From: Erythrobacter sp.
Lineage (GTDB): Bacteria; Pseudomonadota; Alphaproteobacteria; Sphingomonadales; Sphingomonadaceae
DNA: 64,000 nt
Assembly (NCBI GenBank): GCA_009993635.1
Contig: JAACTC010000005.1
Span: forward strand, 434,001 to 498,000
Direction: 5' to 3'
Part shown: positions 29,984-38,187 of the stretch, in pieces
Layout: every line of letters starts with the position of its first letter
Position numbering within the stretch: position 1 is the stretch's first letter
Translations under genes and position numbers: made by a program
The notes under the pieces: model-generated
The model's database searches: none
What the model was told of the DNA's origin: nothing
What the model saw: only the letters and a program-made list of their open reading frames with translations

Positions 29984-31276
29984 CTACTCGGCAGCTTCTG
30001 GCAGCTGCTCGCCACGCTCCTTGATCCGACGCTCAAGCTCGGGTCGGAAGTGACGGATCAGGCCCTGGATCGGCCACGCGGCGGCATCGCCCAGCGCACA
30101 GATCGTGTGGCCTTCCACCTGCTTGGTGACGGTGTGCAGCATGTCGATCTCGTCGATATCGGCGTCGCCCGTCTCGAGCCGCTGCATCACGCGCCACATC
30201 CATCCGGTGCCCTCGCGGCACGGGGTGCACTGGCCGCAGCTCTCGTGCTTGTAGAAATAGCTGATGCGGCTGATCGCGCGAACGATGTCGGTCGACTTGT
30301 CCATCACGATCACCGCCGCAGTGCCAAGGCCGCTGCCCAGCTCCTTCAGCCCGTCGAAATCCATCGGGCAATCCATGATGTCTTTCGCCGGAACCAGCGG
30401 AACGGAGGAACCGCCCGGGATCACCGCCAGCAGGTTGTCCCACCCGCCGGTGATGCCGCCGCAATGCCGTTCGATCAGTTCGCGGAAGGGAATGCTCATC
30501 TCTTCCTCGACCACGCAGGGCTTTTCGACATGCCCGCTGATCTGGAACAGCTTGGTGCCCGCGTTCTTCTCGCGCCCGAAACCGGCAAACCACGAAGGGC
30601 CGCGCCGCAGGATCGTGGGCACGACCGCGATGCTTTCCACGTTGTTCACCGTTGTCGGGCAGCCATAGAGGCCCGCACCTGCCGGGAACGGCGGCTTGAG
30701 GCGCGGCTGGCCCTTCTTGCCTTCGAGGCTCTCGATCAGCGCGGTTTCCTCACCGCAGATATACGCGCCCGCACCCCGGTGCAGGAATACGTCGTAATCA
30801 TAGCCCGAACCGCACGCGTTCTTGCCGATCAGGCCGGCGTCATACGCCTCGTCGATCGCAGCCTGCAGCGCCTCCGCCTCGCGGATATATTCACCGCGGA
30901 TATAGATATAGGCGGCGCGCGCGCGCATCGCGAAACCCGCGACCAGCGCGCCTTCGATCAGCTTGTGCGGATCGTGCCGCATGATCTCGCGGTCCTTGCA
31001 CGAACCCGGTTCGGATTCATCGGCATTGATGACCAGGAAGCTGGGCCGGCCGTCCTTGCTTTCCTTGGGCATGAAGGACCACTTCATGCCGGTGGGGAAG
31101 CCCGCACCGCCGCGCCCGCGAAGGCCGCTGGCCTTCATGTCCTCGATGATCGAATCCTGTCCCTTGGCGAGCAGTGCCTTGGTATCGTCCCAGTCGCCAC
31201 GCGCCTGCGCGGCCTTCAGCCCGGCGGACTGAAACCCGTAGAGGTTCGTGAAAATACGGTCTTTGTCAGCGAGCAT
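29984..31276 (-). CDS. nuoF: NADH-quinone oxidoreductase subunit F
   Basis: NADH- and FMN-binding subunit where electrons enter complex I. Motifs: [13 protein letters not shown] (FMN/NADH loop), [19 protein letters not shown], and the N3 [4Fe-4S] ligands [16 protein letters not shown]. Start chosen at the ATG 31276 ([15 protein letters not shown], 430 residues) because a GGAG ribosome-binding sequence lies 9 nt before it and the N-terminus matches the family; in-frame ATG 31291 and TTG 31306 lack such a signal. It is preceded by four small membrane-protein genes. Confidence 0.96.
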   Translation of the reverse strand: MLADKDRIFTNLYGFQSAGLKAAQARGDWDDTKALLAKGQDSIIEDMKASGLRGRGGAGFPTGMKWSFMPKESKDGRPSFLVINADESEPGSCKDREIMRHDPHKLIEGALVAGFAMRARAAYIYIRGEYIREAEALQAAIDEAYDAGLIGKNACGSGYDYDVFLHRGAGAYICGEETALIESLEGKKGQPRLKPPFPAGAGLYGCPTTVNNVESIAVVPTILRRGPSWFAGFGREKNAGTKLFQISGHVEKPCVVEEEMSIPFRELIERHCGGITGGWDNLLAVIPGGSSVPLVPAKDIMDCPMDFDGLKELGSGLGTAAVIVMDKSTDIVRAISRISYFYKHESCGQCTPCREGTGWMWRVMQRLETGDADIDEIDMLHTVTKQVEGHTICALGDAAAWPIQGLIRHFRPELERRIKERGEQLPEAAE

Positions 31277-31309
31277 CTGCGAGTGCTCCATCAAAAACTT
31301 TGGCAAGGT

Positions 31310-31453
31310 TCATGCCATAACTCCAAACACAACAAACGCGGCCACGGCAAGGATTGCCAGCAGGGCAAGCGTCTTGAAAATTCCGCGAAGCACCTTCCAC
31401 GCGATCACGACGGCGATCAGCGCAACGATGATGGTGACGATGTTAATTTCCAT
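31310..31453 (-). CDS. Small membrane protein 4 of the nuoE-nuoF cassette
   Basis: 47 residues, almost entirely hydrophobic with two probable helices (INIVTIIVALIAVVIAWKV and LALLAILAVAAFVVFGV) around a basic turn LRGIFKT. The ATG at 31453 is chosen for its GGAG 8 nt upstream; the adjacent ATG at 31456 is equally in frame. It overlaps the 3' end of the preceding small gene by 11 bp. It ends 33 bp before the nuoF ATG. No family recognised. Confidence 0.65.
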   Translation of the reverse strand: MEINIVTIIVALIAVVIAWKVLRGIFKTLALLAILAVAAFVVFGVMA

Positions 31454-31640
31454 CATGCGTCTCCGATGGCGATTCTTCGGCGCGCTTGCGACCCAGGAAC
31501 ACGAAGCCGAGCACAAGGAAGGGCAATCCGATGCCCAAAAAGGCCGGCCCGATCGTCAGGCCGAAAGAGATGGTCAGACCTACGCCCATCGTGATGAATG
31601 CAATGCCGAGCGCACGGTAATCGGTTGGCTTATCCTTCAT
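31443..31640 (-). CDS. Small membrane protein 3 of the nuoE-nuoF cassette
   Basis: 65 residues with two predicted helices (LGIAFITMGVGLTISFGL and PAFLGIGLPFLVLGFVFLG) and a charged C-terminal tail (RKRAEESPSETHDGN). Its ATG overlaps the stop of small protein 2 (ATGA at 31637-31640), so translation is coupled. Codon use and GC content match its neighbours. No family recognised; the GlyLeu-rich two-helix layout recalls generic small inner-membrane proteins. Confidence 0.75.
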   Translation of the reverse strand: MKDKPTDYRALGIAFITMGVGLTISFGLTIGPAFLGIGLPFLVLGFVFLGRKRAEESPSETHDGN

Positions 31641-31816
31641 CGGCCACCCTCCTCGTCATTTTCAGCTTCGCCCGCCTTGCTGTTCGAAATCGCGAAAAAC
31701 GCGGCGCCGAGGGCGATGAAGGTCGCACCGAGTGCGGTGTTGCCGCTGAGGAAAAACGCCAGAGAGGTGAAGAAGAACGCGGCGGATGCGAACCGGTAGC
31801 TGCGCTTGGGGGTCAT
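31637..31816 (-). CDS. Small membrane protein 2 of the nuoE-nuoF cassette
   Basis: 59 residues (MTPKRSYRFASAAFFFTSLA at the start), two short hydrophobic helices and an acidic tail NDEEGGR. The ATG at 31816 overlaps the stop of small protein 1 by four bases (ATGA), and its own stop overlaps the next start in the same way. The unbroken coupling chain and conserved stop-start geometry are the main evidence that this very short frame is a real gene. Function unknown. Confidence 0.7.
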   Translation of the reverse strand: MTPKRSYRFASAAFFFTSLAFFLSGNTALGATFIALGAAFFAISNSKAGEAENDEEGGR

Positions 31817-31986
31817 TGCCCTGCCCCGTCATCGCGCTTGGCCAGCCCGAAAACCCCGAAGCCGCCGAACAAAAAGCCCAGGATCGCCCAGACGACCCAG
31901 TCGTCGCCCTGCAGGAATTTCACGACCGCCAGGATCAGGAAGATGACCCCGACGACCGGAAAACCCTTCTTGGCGACGCCGTCCAT
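31813..31986 (-). CDS. Small membrane protein 1 of the nuoE-nuoF cassette
   Basis: 57 residues (begins MDGVAKKGFPVVGVIFLILA) with two predicted helices (VVGVIFLILAVVKFL and WAILGFLFGGFGVFGLA) separated by QGDDWV, and a charged end AKRDDGAGQ. Its start codon shares one base with the nuoE stop (TAATG at 31984-31988), a classic reinitiation junction. Its stop overlaps the next start (ATGA). No family recognised. Its position directly behind nuoE suggests dosage matched to complex I subunits. Confidence 0.7.
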   Translation of the reverse strand: MDGVAKKGFPVVGVIFLILAVVKFLQGDDWVVWAILGFLFGGFGVFGLAKRDDGAGQ

Positions 31987-32654
31987 TACCATTCACCCCG
32001 GTAGTCGTGGTTTTCCTTGACCATTTCCTTCAGCGTGGTCGGCCCGCCCGAAGGTTCCGACGTGTGGCGACCCGGCTCCTGCGTGCCGGTCTTGGGCTGC
32101 TCGCCCCTGGCCAGCGCATCGAGCACGGCGTCGAGCCGTTCTGGCGTCAGGTCTTCGTAATTGTCGTCATTGATCTGGACCATCGGCGCGGTTGCGCAAT
32201 TGCCCATGCATTCGACTTCGGTGAGCGTCCACAGGCCGTCCTCGGACACTTCGCCCTTCTTCATGCCGCGCTTCTTGCACGCGGCCATGATGTCGTCGCT
32301 GCCGCGCAGCATGCACGGCGTCGTACCGCACACTTGCACGTGGTACTTACCTACGGGCTTGAGGTTGTACATGAAGTAGAAGGTCGCGACCTCGAGCACG
32401 CGGATCACCGGCATGTCGAGATAGTTTGCGACATATTCGATCACCGGCAGCGGCAGCCAGCCTTGCGTATCTGTTTCCTCGCCGACCTGCCGCTGGGCAA
32501 GGTCGAGCAGCGGCATCACCGCCGATTTCTTGCGCCCCTCGGGATAGCGGGCAAGCGCCTTCTGCGCCCTCGCCTCATAGGCTTCGCTGAACGCGAAATT
32601 GCCCCACCGCTCGCGCAGTTCGGGGGTATCGGGTGCGGTTGAACGATCAGCCAT
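31986..32654 (-). CDS. nuoE: NADH-quinone oxidoreductase subunit E
   Basis: Peripheral-arm subunit with the N1a [2Fe-2S] cluster. Start chosen at 32654 ([20 protein letters not shown], 222 residues), which matches the family; the longer frame to 32708 overlaps the upstream small gene. The four cluster cysteines are in CGTTPCMLRG and CMGNCATAP. The gene overlaps the preceding small membrane gene by 8 bp and shares a base with the following one. Confidence 0.96.
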   Translation of the reverse strand: MADRSTAPDTPELRERWGNFAFSEAYEARAQKALARYPEGRKKSAVMPLLDLAQRQVGEETDTQGWLPLPVIEYVANYLDMPVIRVLEVATFYFMYNLKPVGKYHVQVCGTTPCMLRGSDDIMAACKKRGMKKGEVSEDGLWTLTEVECMGNCATAPMVQINDDNYEDLTPERLDAVLDALARGEQPKTGTQEPGRHTSEPSGGPTTLKEMVKENHDYRGEW

Positions 32655-32835
32655 TCTTCGTCTCCCGGATCGAGAATTGCTTCGCAAGACCGAACGAAAG
32701 CATTCCAAGGAAGACTAGAGCCATCGAATACACAAGCGAGGATTCCCAGAGACCGGCGATGTCGCCCAACAGATAGGCCATGAGGCCGAACGCGACGATA
32801 ACGCCACCAAATTCAAACAAGGTCGTCTTACTCAC
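32647..32835 (-). CDS. Small membrane protein between nuoD and nuoE
   Basis: 62 residues from the GTG at 32835, which overlaps the nuoD stop (GTGA), so it is translationally coupled to nuoD. Two hydrophobic helices ([20 protein letters not shown] and [19 protein letters not shown]) precede a polar tail [11 protein letters not shown]. Its 3' end overlaps the nuoE start by 8 bp. No family recognised. It is a fifth small membrane gene of the operon but shows no obvious sequence match to the four after nuoE. Confidence 0.75.
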   Translation of the reverse strand: MSKTTLFEFGGVIVAFGLMAYLLGDIAGLWESSLVYSMALVFLGMLSFGLAKQFSIRETKNG

Positions 32836-34049
32836 CGGTCGCACTCCCCGAACACGACGTCGATCGCGCCGAGGATGGCGGTGGCGTCGGGCAGCATGTG
32901 GCCCCTGGTCATCATATCCATCGCCTGCAGGTGGCTGAAGGCGGTCGGGCGGATCTTGCAGCGATAAGGTTTGTTCGACCCGTCGCTGACCAGATACACG
33001 CCGAATTCGCCCTTGGGGCTCTCGGTCGCGACGTAGACTTCGCCCGCGGGCACGTGGAAGCCTTCGGTGTAGAGCTTGAAGTGGTGGATCAGGGCTTCCA
33101 TCGACTGCTTCATCTCACCGCGCTTGGGAGGGGAGACCTTGCGGTCGTCCGACGCGATCGGGCCGGACGGCATTTCCGCCAGGCACTGCTTGATGATGCG
33201 TGCGCTCTGGTAGACTTCCTGCACGCGGACCATGAAGCGGTCGTAGCAGTCCGAATTGGTGCCCACGGGCACATCGAATTCCATCCGGTCGTACACATCG
33301 TAGGGCTGCGACTTGCGCAGATCCCACGGCACGCCCGCGGCGCGCAGCATCGGACCGGAAAAGCCCCACCTGATCGCGTCTTCGCGGCTGACGACGGCGA
33401 TATCGACGTTGCGCTGCTTGAAGATACGGTTGTCCATCACGAGGCTCATCGCGTCGCCGAACAGTTCGGGCACGCGGTTGTCGAGCCATTCGCCGATATC
33501 GACCAGCAGCTTCTCGGGCACGTCCTGGTGCACGCCGCCGGGGCGGAACCATGCGCTGTGCATGCGCGCGCCCGAGGCACGCTCGAAGAAATTCATGCAG
33601 TCTTCGCGCAGTTCGAACACCCACAGGTTCGGCGTCATCGCGCCCACATCCATCACATGCGCGCCGATGTTGAGGAAGTGGTTCGACATGCGCGTCAGCT
33701 CGGCGAAGAGCACTCGCAGGTACTGCGCGCGGATCGGCACTTCGACGTTGAGCAGCTTCTCGATCGCGAGGACGTAGCTGTGTTCCTGACACAGCGGCGA
33801 ACAGTAATCGAGCCGGTCGAAATAGGGCAGCGCCTGCAGGTAGGTCTTGTGCTCGATCAGTTTTTCGGTGCCGCGATGCAGCAGGCCCACGTGCGGGTCC
33901 ACCCGCTCCACGATCTCTCCGTCGAGCTCCATCACCATGCGCAGCACGCCGTGCGCCGCAGGGTGCTGCGGGCCGAAATTGATCGTGTAGTTGGTGATCT
34001 CTTCATCGCCCGTCGTGGGCGACTGCTCGATCGTCAATCCGTGTGCCAT
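32832..34049 (-). CDS. nuoD: NADH-quinone oxidoreductase subunit D
   Basis: 49-kDa-type subunit that forms the quinone-binding site with NuoB. The 405-residue product has [22 protein letters not shown], with the histidine loop of the quinone pocket, [12 protein letters not shown] and the C-terminal DVVFGECDR. It is a separate gene, not a NuoCD fusion. ATG at 34049. A lipoprotein gene separates it from nuoC. Confidence 0.97.
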   Translation of the reverse strand: MAHGLTIEQSPTTGDEEITNYTINFGPQHPAAHGVLRMVMELDGEIVERVDPHVGLLHRGTEKLIEHKTYLQALPYFDRLDYCSPLCQEHSYVLAIEKLLNVEVPIRAQYLRVLFAELTRMSNHFLNIGAHVMDVGAMTPNLWVFELREDCMNFFERASGARMHSAWFRPGGVHQDVPEKLLVDIGEWLDNRVPELFGDAMSLVMDNRIFKQRNVDIAVVSREDAIRWGFSGPMLRAAGVPWDLRKSQPYDVYDRMEFDVPVGTNSDCYDRFMVRVQEVYQSARIIKQCLAEMPSGPIASDDRKVSPPKRGEMKQSMEALIHHFKLYTEGFHVPAGEVYVATESPKGEFGVYLVSDGSNKPYRCKIRPTAFSHLQAMDMMTRGHMLPDATAILGAIDVVFGECDR

Positions 34050-34067
34050 ACGCTTTTCAAACCTACC

Positions 34068-34604
34068 TTATCCGCACGCCCACTGGCCACCGGCGATCTT
34101 GCGCTGCTGGCCATCCGCCGCGACGTAGAGGTCGGCGGTGCGCATGGAATCGAGCCCCTTGGCGGGCACAACCTTCACCGTAACGCCGTCGGCCACCATC
34201 GTCGGCCCGGCGTAGATCGCATCGAGGCCGCCTTCTTCGGCGGTCATATTGATCAGATCGCCACCGATCCGCACCACGCCCCGGCCCGGCACTGCCGCGT
34301 CGTCGGGCGCACCGGTCATAAGCAGTTCGACCGAATCCTTGCTGAACGTGCAGCCGCCATCGCGCTTGCCCAGATCGACCTGCGCGATATTGCCGAGCTT
34401 TTCCAGCGCCATCGGGTCCGCCCCGGCGGGCACCGCGGAGGTCCGCGCCTGCGTGCTTTCGGGCGGAGCATTGGTGCCTTTCGGCATCGGAGCGCCTGAT
34501 CCGACGCGGTCCGCGAAGTCATCGCCGCCTTGCGCCTGATCGGCATCGCCCTGCGAACATGCCACGAGAAGAAGCGCGGCCGAAATCGTCAGCATTCTCT
34601 TCAT
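34068..34604 (-). CDS. Predicted lipoprotein between nuoC and nuoD
   Basis: 178 residues from the ATG at 34604; the N-terminus MKRMLTISAALLLVACSQGD carries a clear lipobox (LVAC, Cys16), so it should be lipid-anchored. A low-complexity Asp/Gln/Pro linker (17-65) precedes a small domain with GGCTFSKDSVELLMTG, GRGVVRIGGDLINM and a C-terminal cysteine in GGQWACG. I do not recognise the family. It is codirectional with the nuo genes, 56 bp after nuoC and 18 bp before nuoD. Confidence 0.75.
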   Translation of the reverse strand: MKRMLTISAALLLVACSQGDADQAQGGDDFADRVGSGAPMPKGTNAPPESTQARTSAVPAGADPMALEKLGNIAQVDLGKRDGGCTFSKDSVELLMTGAPDDAAVPGRGVVRIGGDLINMTAEEGGLDAIYAGPTMVADGVTVKVVPAKGLDSMRTADLYVAADGQQRKIAGGQWACG

Positions 34605-34660
34605 CGAACCATTCTCCACTGGCAACCCGCGGCCCGGCGAACCGGGACCGTGCGGTTGCG

Positions 34661-35578
34661 TTACTCCTTGCCCTTGGGCTTCGCGCGGGTCGTCTTGGTG
34701 GCTTTCGCCTTTGCCCCGGCCGATTTCGCAGCCGCCGTCTTCTTGGGCTGCGTGGCGGCCGGAGTATCCTTGGTCTTGCCCTTGCGCGCGGGGCGCTTCT
34801 CGCGGTCCTCGGTCGGCTTGGGGGCCGGCGTTCGGTCCTTGCCGGAAGTCTCCTCCGCGGGCGCGCCTTCGCTGACCTTTTCCGACGCTTCCTTGTCGGT
34901 CTTCGCGCCTGCGCCGGTATCCTTGGGACTATCGGTGGTCGTCGGCTCGTCGACCGGCGGGACATCGGCTTTCTCGTCGCCCGGCAGAACGTAGTCCGCG
35001 CCTTCCCAAGGCGACATGAAGTCGAAAGTGCGCAGGTCCTGCGCCAGCTCCACCGGCTCGTACACCACGCGCTGCTTCTCTTCGGAATAGCGCAGCTCGA
35101 CATAGCCGGTGAGCGGGAAATCCTTGCGGAAGGGATGCCCTTCGAAACCATAGTCGGTCAGAATGCGGCGCAGGTCCGGATTGCCGGCAAAAACCACGCC
35201 GTACATGTCGAACACCTCGCGTTCGAGCCAGCCTGCGTTGGGCCACAGCGTGGTGACTGTGGGCACCGGCGTCGTCTCGCTGGCGGTAACCTTCACCATG
35301 ATACGGCTGTTCTGGGTGAGCGAAAGCAGCATGTAGACCACTTCGAACCGCTCCGCGCGGCCCGGATAGTCGGCCCCTGCGATCTCCATCATTTGCTGAT
35401 AGCCGTGATCGTCGCGCAGCAGGCGCAGCGCATCCTCGATCATATCGCGCTGCACGGTCAGCAGGAGCTCGCCGTGCTCTTCCTTCGCGGCGACCAGGAA
35501 ATGTCCGAGCGCAGCGGACAGCCGGTCTTTCAGGCCATCGATCTGCGTAAATCGCGGGGCGGAGTGAACCACGGCCAT
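34661..35578 (-). CDS. nuoC: NADH-quinone oxidoreductase subunit C with long charged tail
   Basis: 30-kDa-type peripheral subunit of complex I. Residues 1-202 are a complete NuoC ([51 protein letters not shown]). Residues 203-305 form an added tail: an acidic Thr/Glu/Asp half, then a basic Lys/Ala/Pro/Thr half resembling histone H1-type repeats (KPKGKE at the end). Usual NuoC proteins are near 200 residues. The tail is probably disordered; role unknown. nuoB ends one base upstream. Confidence 0.95.
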   Translation of the reverse strand: MAVVHSAPRFTQIDGLKDRLSAALGHFLVAAKEEHGELLLTVQRDMIEDALRLLRDDHGYQQMMEIAGADYPGRAERFEVVYMLLSLTQNSRIMVKVTASETTPVPTVTTLWPNAGWLEREVFDMYGVVFAGNPDLRRILTDYGFEGHPFRKDFPLTGYVELRYSEEKQRVVYEPVELAQDLRTFDFMSPWEGADYVLPGDEKADVPPVDEPTTTDSPKDTGAGAKTDKEASEKVSEGAPAEETSGKDRTPAPKPTEDREKRPARKGKTKDTPAATQPKKTAAAKSAGAKAKATKTTRAKPKGKE

Positions 35579-35579
35579 C

Positions 35580-36164
35580 CTAACGCTCCACCGTTCCGGC
35601 GCGGCGGATCTTCCGCTGCAGCTGCATCACGCCATACAGCAGCGCTTCGGCCGTCGGCGGGCAACCCGGCACGTAAATATCGACCGGCACGATGCGGTCG
35701 CAGCCGCGCACCACGGAATAGCTGTAATGGTAATAGCCGCCGCCGTTGGCGCAGCTGCCCATCGAGATGACGTAGCGCGGGTTCGACATCTGGTCGTAAA
35801 CCTTGCGCAGCGCCGGGGCCATCTTGTTGCACAGCGTGCCCGCGACGATCATCACATCGCTCTGGCGCGGGCTGGCGCGCGGGGCGACGCCGAAGCGTTC
35901 CATGTCGTAGCGCGGCATGTTCACGTGGATCATCTCGACCGCGCAGCACGCAAGGCCGAAGGTCATCCACCACAGCGAACCCGTGCGCGCCCACTGGAAC
36001 AGTTCTTCGGTGCTGGTCAGCAGGAAGCCCTTGTCGTTCACTTCGGTCTGCAGCGCGTTGAAATAGTCTGCATCCGGTGCGCGCACCTCGCCCGGCTGCG
36101 CCGTCGGTGCATCGTGCAACGCGGGGTTGAGCTTCGGGTTGGTGGGGGTGTGATCTACTCCCAT
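35580..36164 (-). CDS. nuoB: NADH-quinone oxidoreductase subunit B
   Basis: Carries the N2 [4Fe-4S] cluster next to the quinone site. The 194-residue product has the ligand pattern [21 protein letters not shown] [12 protein letters not shown], and [16 protein letters not shown] 40-residue N-terminal extension before the core is typical of alphaproteobacterial NuoB. Overlaps nuoA by 10 bp. Confidence 0.97.
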   Translation of the reverse strand: MGVDHTPTNPKLNPALHDAPTAQPGEVRAPDADYFNALQTEVNDKGFLLTSTEELFQWARTGSLWWMTFGLACCAVEMIHVNMPRYDMERFGVAPRASPRQSDVMIVAGTLCNKMAPALRKVYDQMSNPRYVISMGSCANGGGYYHYSYSVVRGCDRIVPVDIYVPGCPPTAEALLYGVMQLQRKIRRAGTVER

Positions 36165-36541
36165 TCCAGTGCTCCTACCTTCCAGGCATAGATGAGGCCG
36201 ATGGCCAGTTCGCCGATGAACACCATCATCGTCGCCCAGCCGGTCCAGCCGGTGAAATCGAGGCTGACCGCCCAGGGAAACAGGAACGCGGCCTCAAGAT
36301 CGAAAATGATGAACAGGATCGCGACCAGATAGAACCGCACGTCGAACTGGCTGCGCGGTTCCTCGAACGCGGGAAAGCCGCATTCGTACTCGCTCAGTTT
36401 CTCGGCGGTCGGGTTGTGCGTGCCGGTCAGGCGCGAGACGCCCATCGGCAGAAACACGAAGACGCAGGATATGGCCAACGCCACGCCGAGAAACAGCAGG
36501 ATGGGCAGGTATTGCAAGAGATCGGTCACGAGCGATTCCAA
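36155..36541 (-). CDS. nuoA: NADH-quinone oxidoreductase subunit A
   Basis: Three-helix membrane subunit that starts the complex I operon. The 128-residue protein has [37 protein letters not shown] with the conserved cysteine loop and the acidic membrane residues of homologues (shown here as separate segments [11 protein letters not shown] and [11 protein letters not shown]). The first gene of a run of at least 26 minus-strand genes; the operon promoter should lie in 36542-36665. Confidence 0.95.
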   Translation of the reverse strand: MESLVTDLLQYLPILLFLGVALAISCVFVFLPMGVSRLTGTHNPTAEKLSEYECGFPAFEEPRSQFDVRFYLVAILFIIFDLEAAFLFPWAVSLDFTGWTGWATMMVFIGELAIGLIYAWKVGALEWE

Positions 36542-36665
36542 GAGTCTGGCATTCGGGGCTCGCCTCTAGGCGGCGCACCGCGAAGGCGCAAGGGAGCGAA
36601 GGGCGCAAACCCGGTCGGAACTTCGGAATATCGGCCCCGACAATCGGCCCAAGGCCAAGGCGAGG

Positions 36666-38093
36666 CTATTTCATCTCGCGCGCGATCGCCTTCTTCGCGG
36701 CGTCGCCATAGGGCGGCTTGAGCCCCGCGAGCTTGGCGATATCGATCTTGGGCTGTTGGTAGGTGCTGCGCGCGTGGCTGAATTCGCGGAATCCTTCGGG
36801 CCCATGATACGAACCGATGCCCGATGGGCCGACCCCGCCGAACGGCATATCGTCGACCGAGATGTGGAAGATAACGTCGTTCACCGTCACCCCGCCGGAA
36901 ATCGTGCGTTCGAGCACGCGCTCCTGCTCTTTCCCGACGCCGAAATAATACAGGCCGAGCGGGCGGTCGTGATCGTTGATGTAATCGATCGCCTCGTCGA
37001 TTGCCCGGTAGGTTTTCACCGGCAGCACGGGGCCGAAAATCTCCTCCTGCATCACCTTCATGTCGTCGGTGACATTGCGAAGGATGGTCAGCGGCATCTT
37101 GCGGGTGTTGGCGCTGGCGAAGCTTTCGTTCGCGGGGTTCACCACGGTCACCTGCGCGCCCTTCGACTGGGCATCGTCGACCAGGCCCTTCAACCGCTCG
37201 AAATGCTTGTCGGAGATGATGGCGGTGTAATCCTCGTTGTCGAGCAGCGTGGGATACATCTCGTGCACGCCCAGCTGAACCGCCGCGACCACGCCTTCTT
37301 CCTGATCTTCGGGCACCAGCAGGTAATCGGGCGCGAGGCAGATCTGGCCTGCGTTGAGCATCTTGCCCAGCGCAATCCGCTCGCCCGCGCGCGTCAGGTC
37401 GGCGCCCTTGCCGATGATCGTCGGGCTCTTGCCGCCCAGTTCCAGCGTTACCGGCGTCAGGTTCTTTGCCGCCGCCTGCATCACCTTGCGGCCCGTTTCG
37501 GTCGATCCGGTGAAGACCAGGTGATCGAAGGGAAGCGAGGAGAACGCCTGCGCCACATCCGGGCCGCCGGTAATCACCGTTACCTCGCTTTCGTCGAACG
37601 CGTCGGCGATCAGTTCGCGCATCCGGTCGCTGGTCGCTGGGGTAAACTCGCTCGGCTTGATCATCGCGCGATTGCCCGCGGCGAGCACCTGCATCAGCGG
37701 ACCGAAGCTCAGGTTCACCGGGAAATTCCACGGGCTCATAATCCCGACCACGCCCTTGGGTTCGTAGCGAACCTCTGCCTTGGCCCCCATCAGGCCCAGC
37801 GGGAAGCGGACCGAACGCTTGTCCGGCGCGGCCCAGTGGTCGAGGTTCTTGAGGCAGTATTTGCCGAAGCCAATGGTGCTGACGATATCCGTCATCATCG
37901 ACCCTTCGTAGCTGCGGCTGCCGAAGTCCGAATTCATCGCCTCGGCCAGCGACTCGCCGTGTTCGGACAGGATCGAGATTGCCCGCTTGATCCGGTCCCT
38001 GCGCTGCGACAGCGGTTCGGGCCGCGCGGCGGTGAACGCCTTCTTCTGATTTTCAAGAATGCCTTCAAGGCTCTGGCTGGCGGCGTCGCTCAT
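36666..38093 (-). CDS. Coniferyl-aldehyde-type aldehyde dehydrogenase
   Basis: NAD(P)-dependent aldehyde dehydrogenase of 475 residues. The N-terminal half (RFPLGLMGAKAEVRYEPKGV, GIMSPWNFPVNLSFGPL) and the overall length match the coniferyl aldehyde dehydrogenase (CalB) branch, which resembles class 3 ALDHs and lacks the longer N-terminus of betaine-aldehyde enzymes. Catalytic glutamate in TLELGGKSP and cysteine in NAGQICLAPDY are present. Substrate is uncertain: aromatic or long-chain aldehydes are both plausible. It is divergent from the thiolase gene. Confidence 0.88.
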   Translation of the reverse strand: MSDAASQSLEGILENQKKAFTAARPEPLSQRRDRIKRAISILSEHGESLAEAMNSDFGSRSYEGSMMTDIVSTIGFGKYCLKNLDHWAAPDKRSVRFPLGLMGAKAEVRYEPKGVVGIMSPWNFPVNLSFGPLMQVLAAGNRAMIKPSEFTPATSDRMRELIADAFDESEVTVITGGPDVAQAFSSLPFDHLVFTGSTETGRKVMQAAAKNLTPVTLELGGKSPTIIGKGADLTRAGERIALGKMLNAGQICLAPDYLLVPEDQEEGVVAAVQLGVHEMYPTLLDNEDYTAIISDKHFERLKGLVDDAQSKGAQVTVVNPANESFASANTRKMPLTILRNVTDDMKVMQEEIFGPVLPVKTYRAIDEAIDYINDHDRPLGLYYFGVGKEQERVLERTISGGVTVNDVIFHISVDDMPFGGVGPSGIGSYHGPEGFREFSHARSTYQQPKIDIAKLAGLKPPYGDAAKKAIAREMK

Positions 38094-38187
38094 GTCTCGG
38101 CTCTCCGATTGTGTTTCTTGCCCGTGCTATTACATCGAACGCGAATTGAGCCAAAGCGTTGCGACAACAGAAAGGCAAAGCATACCA

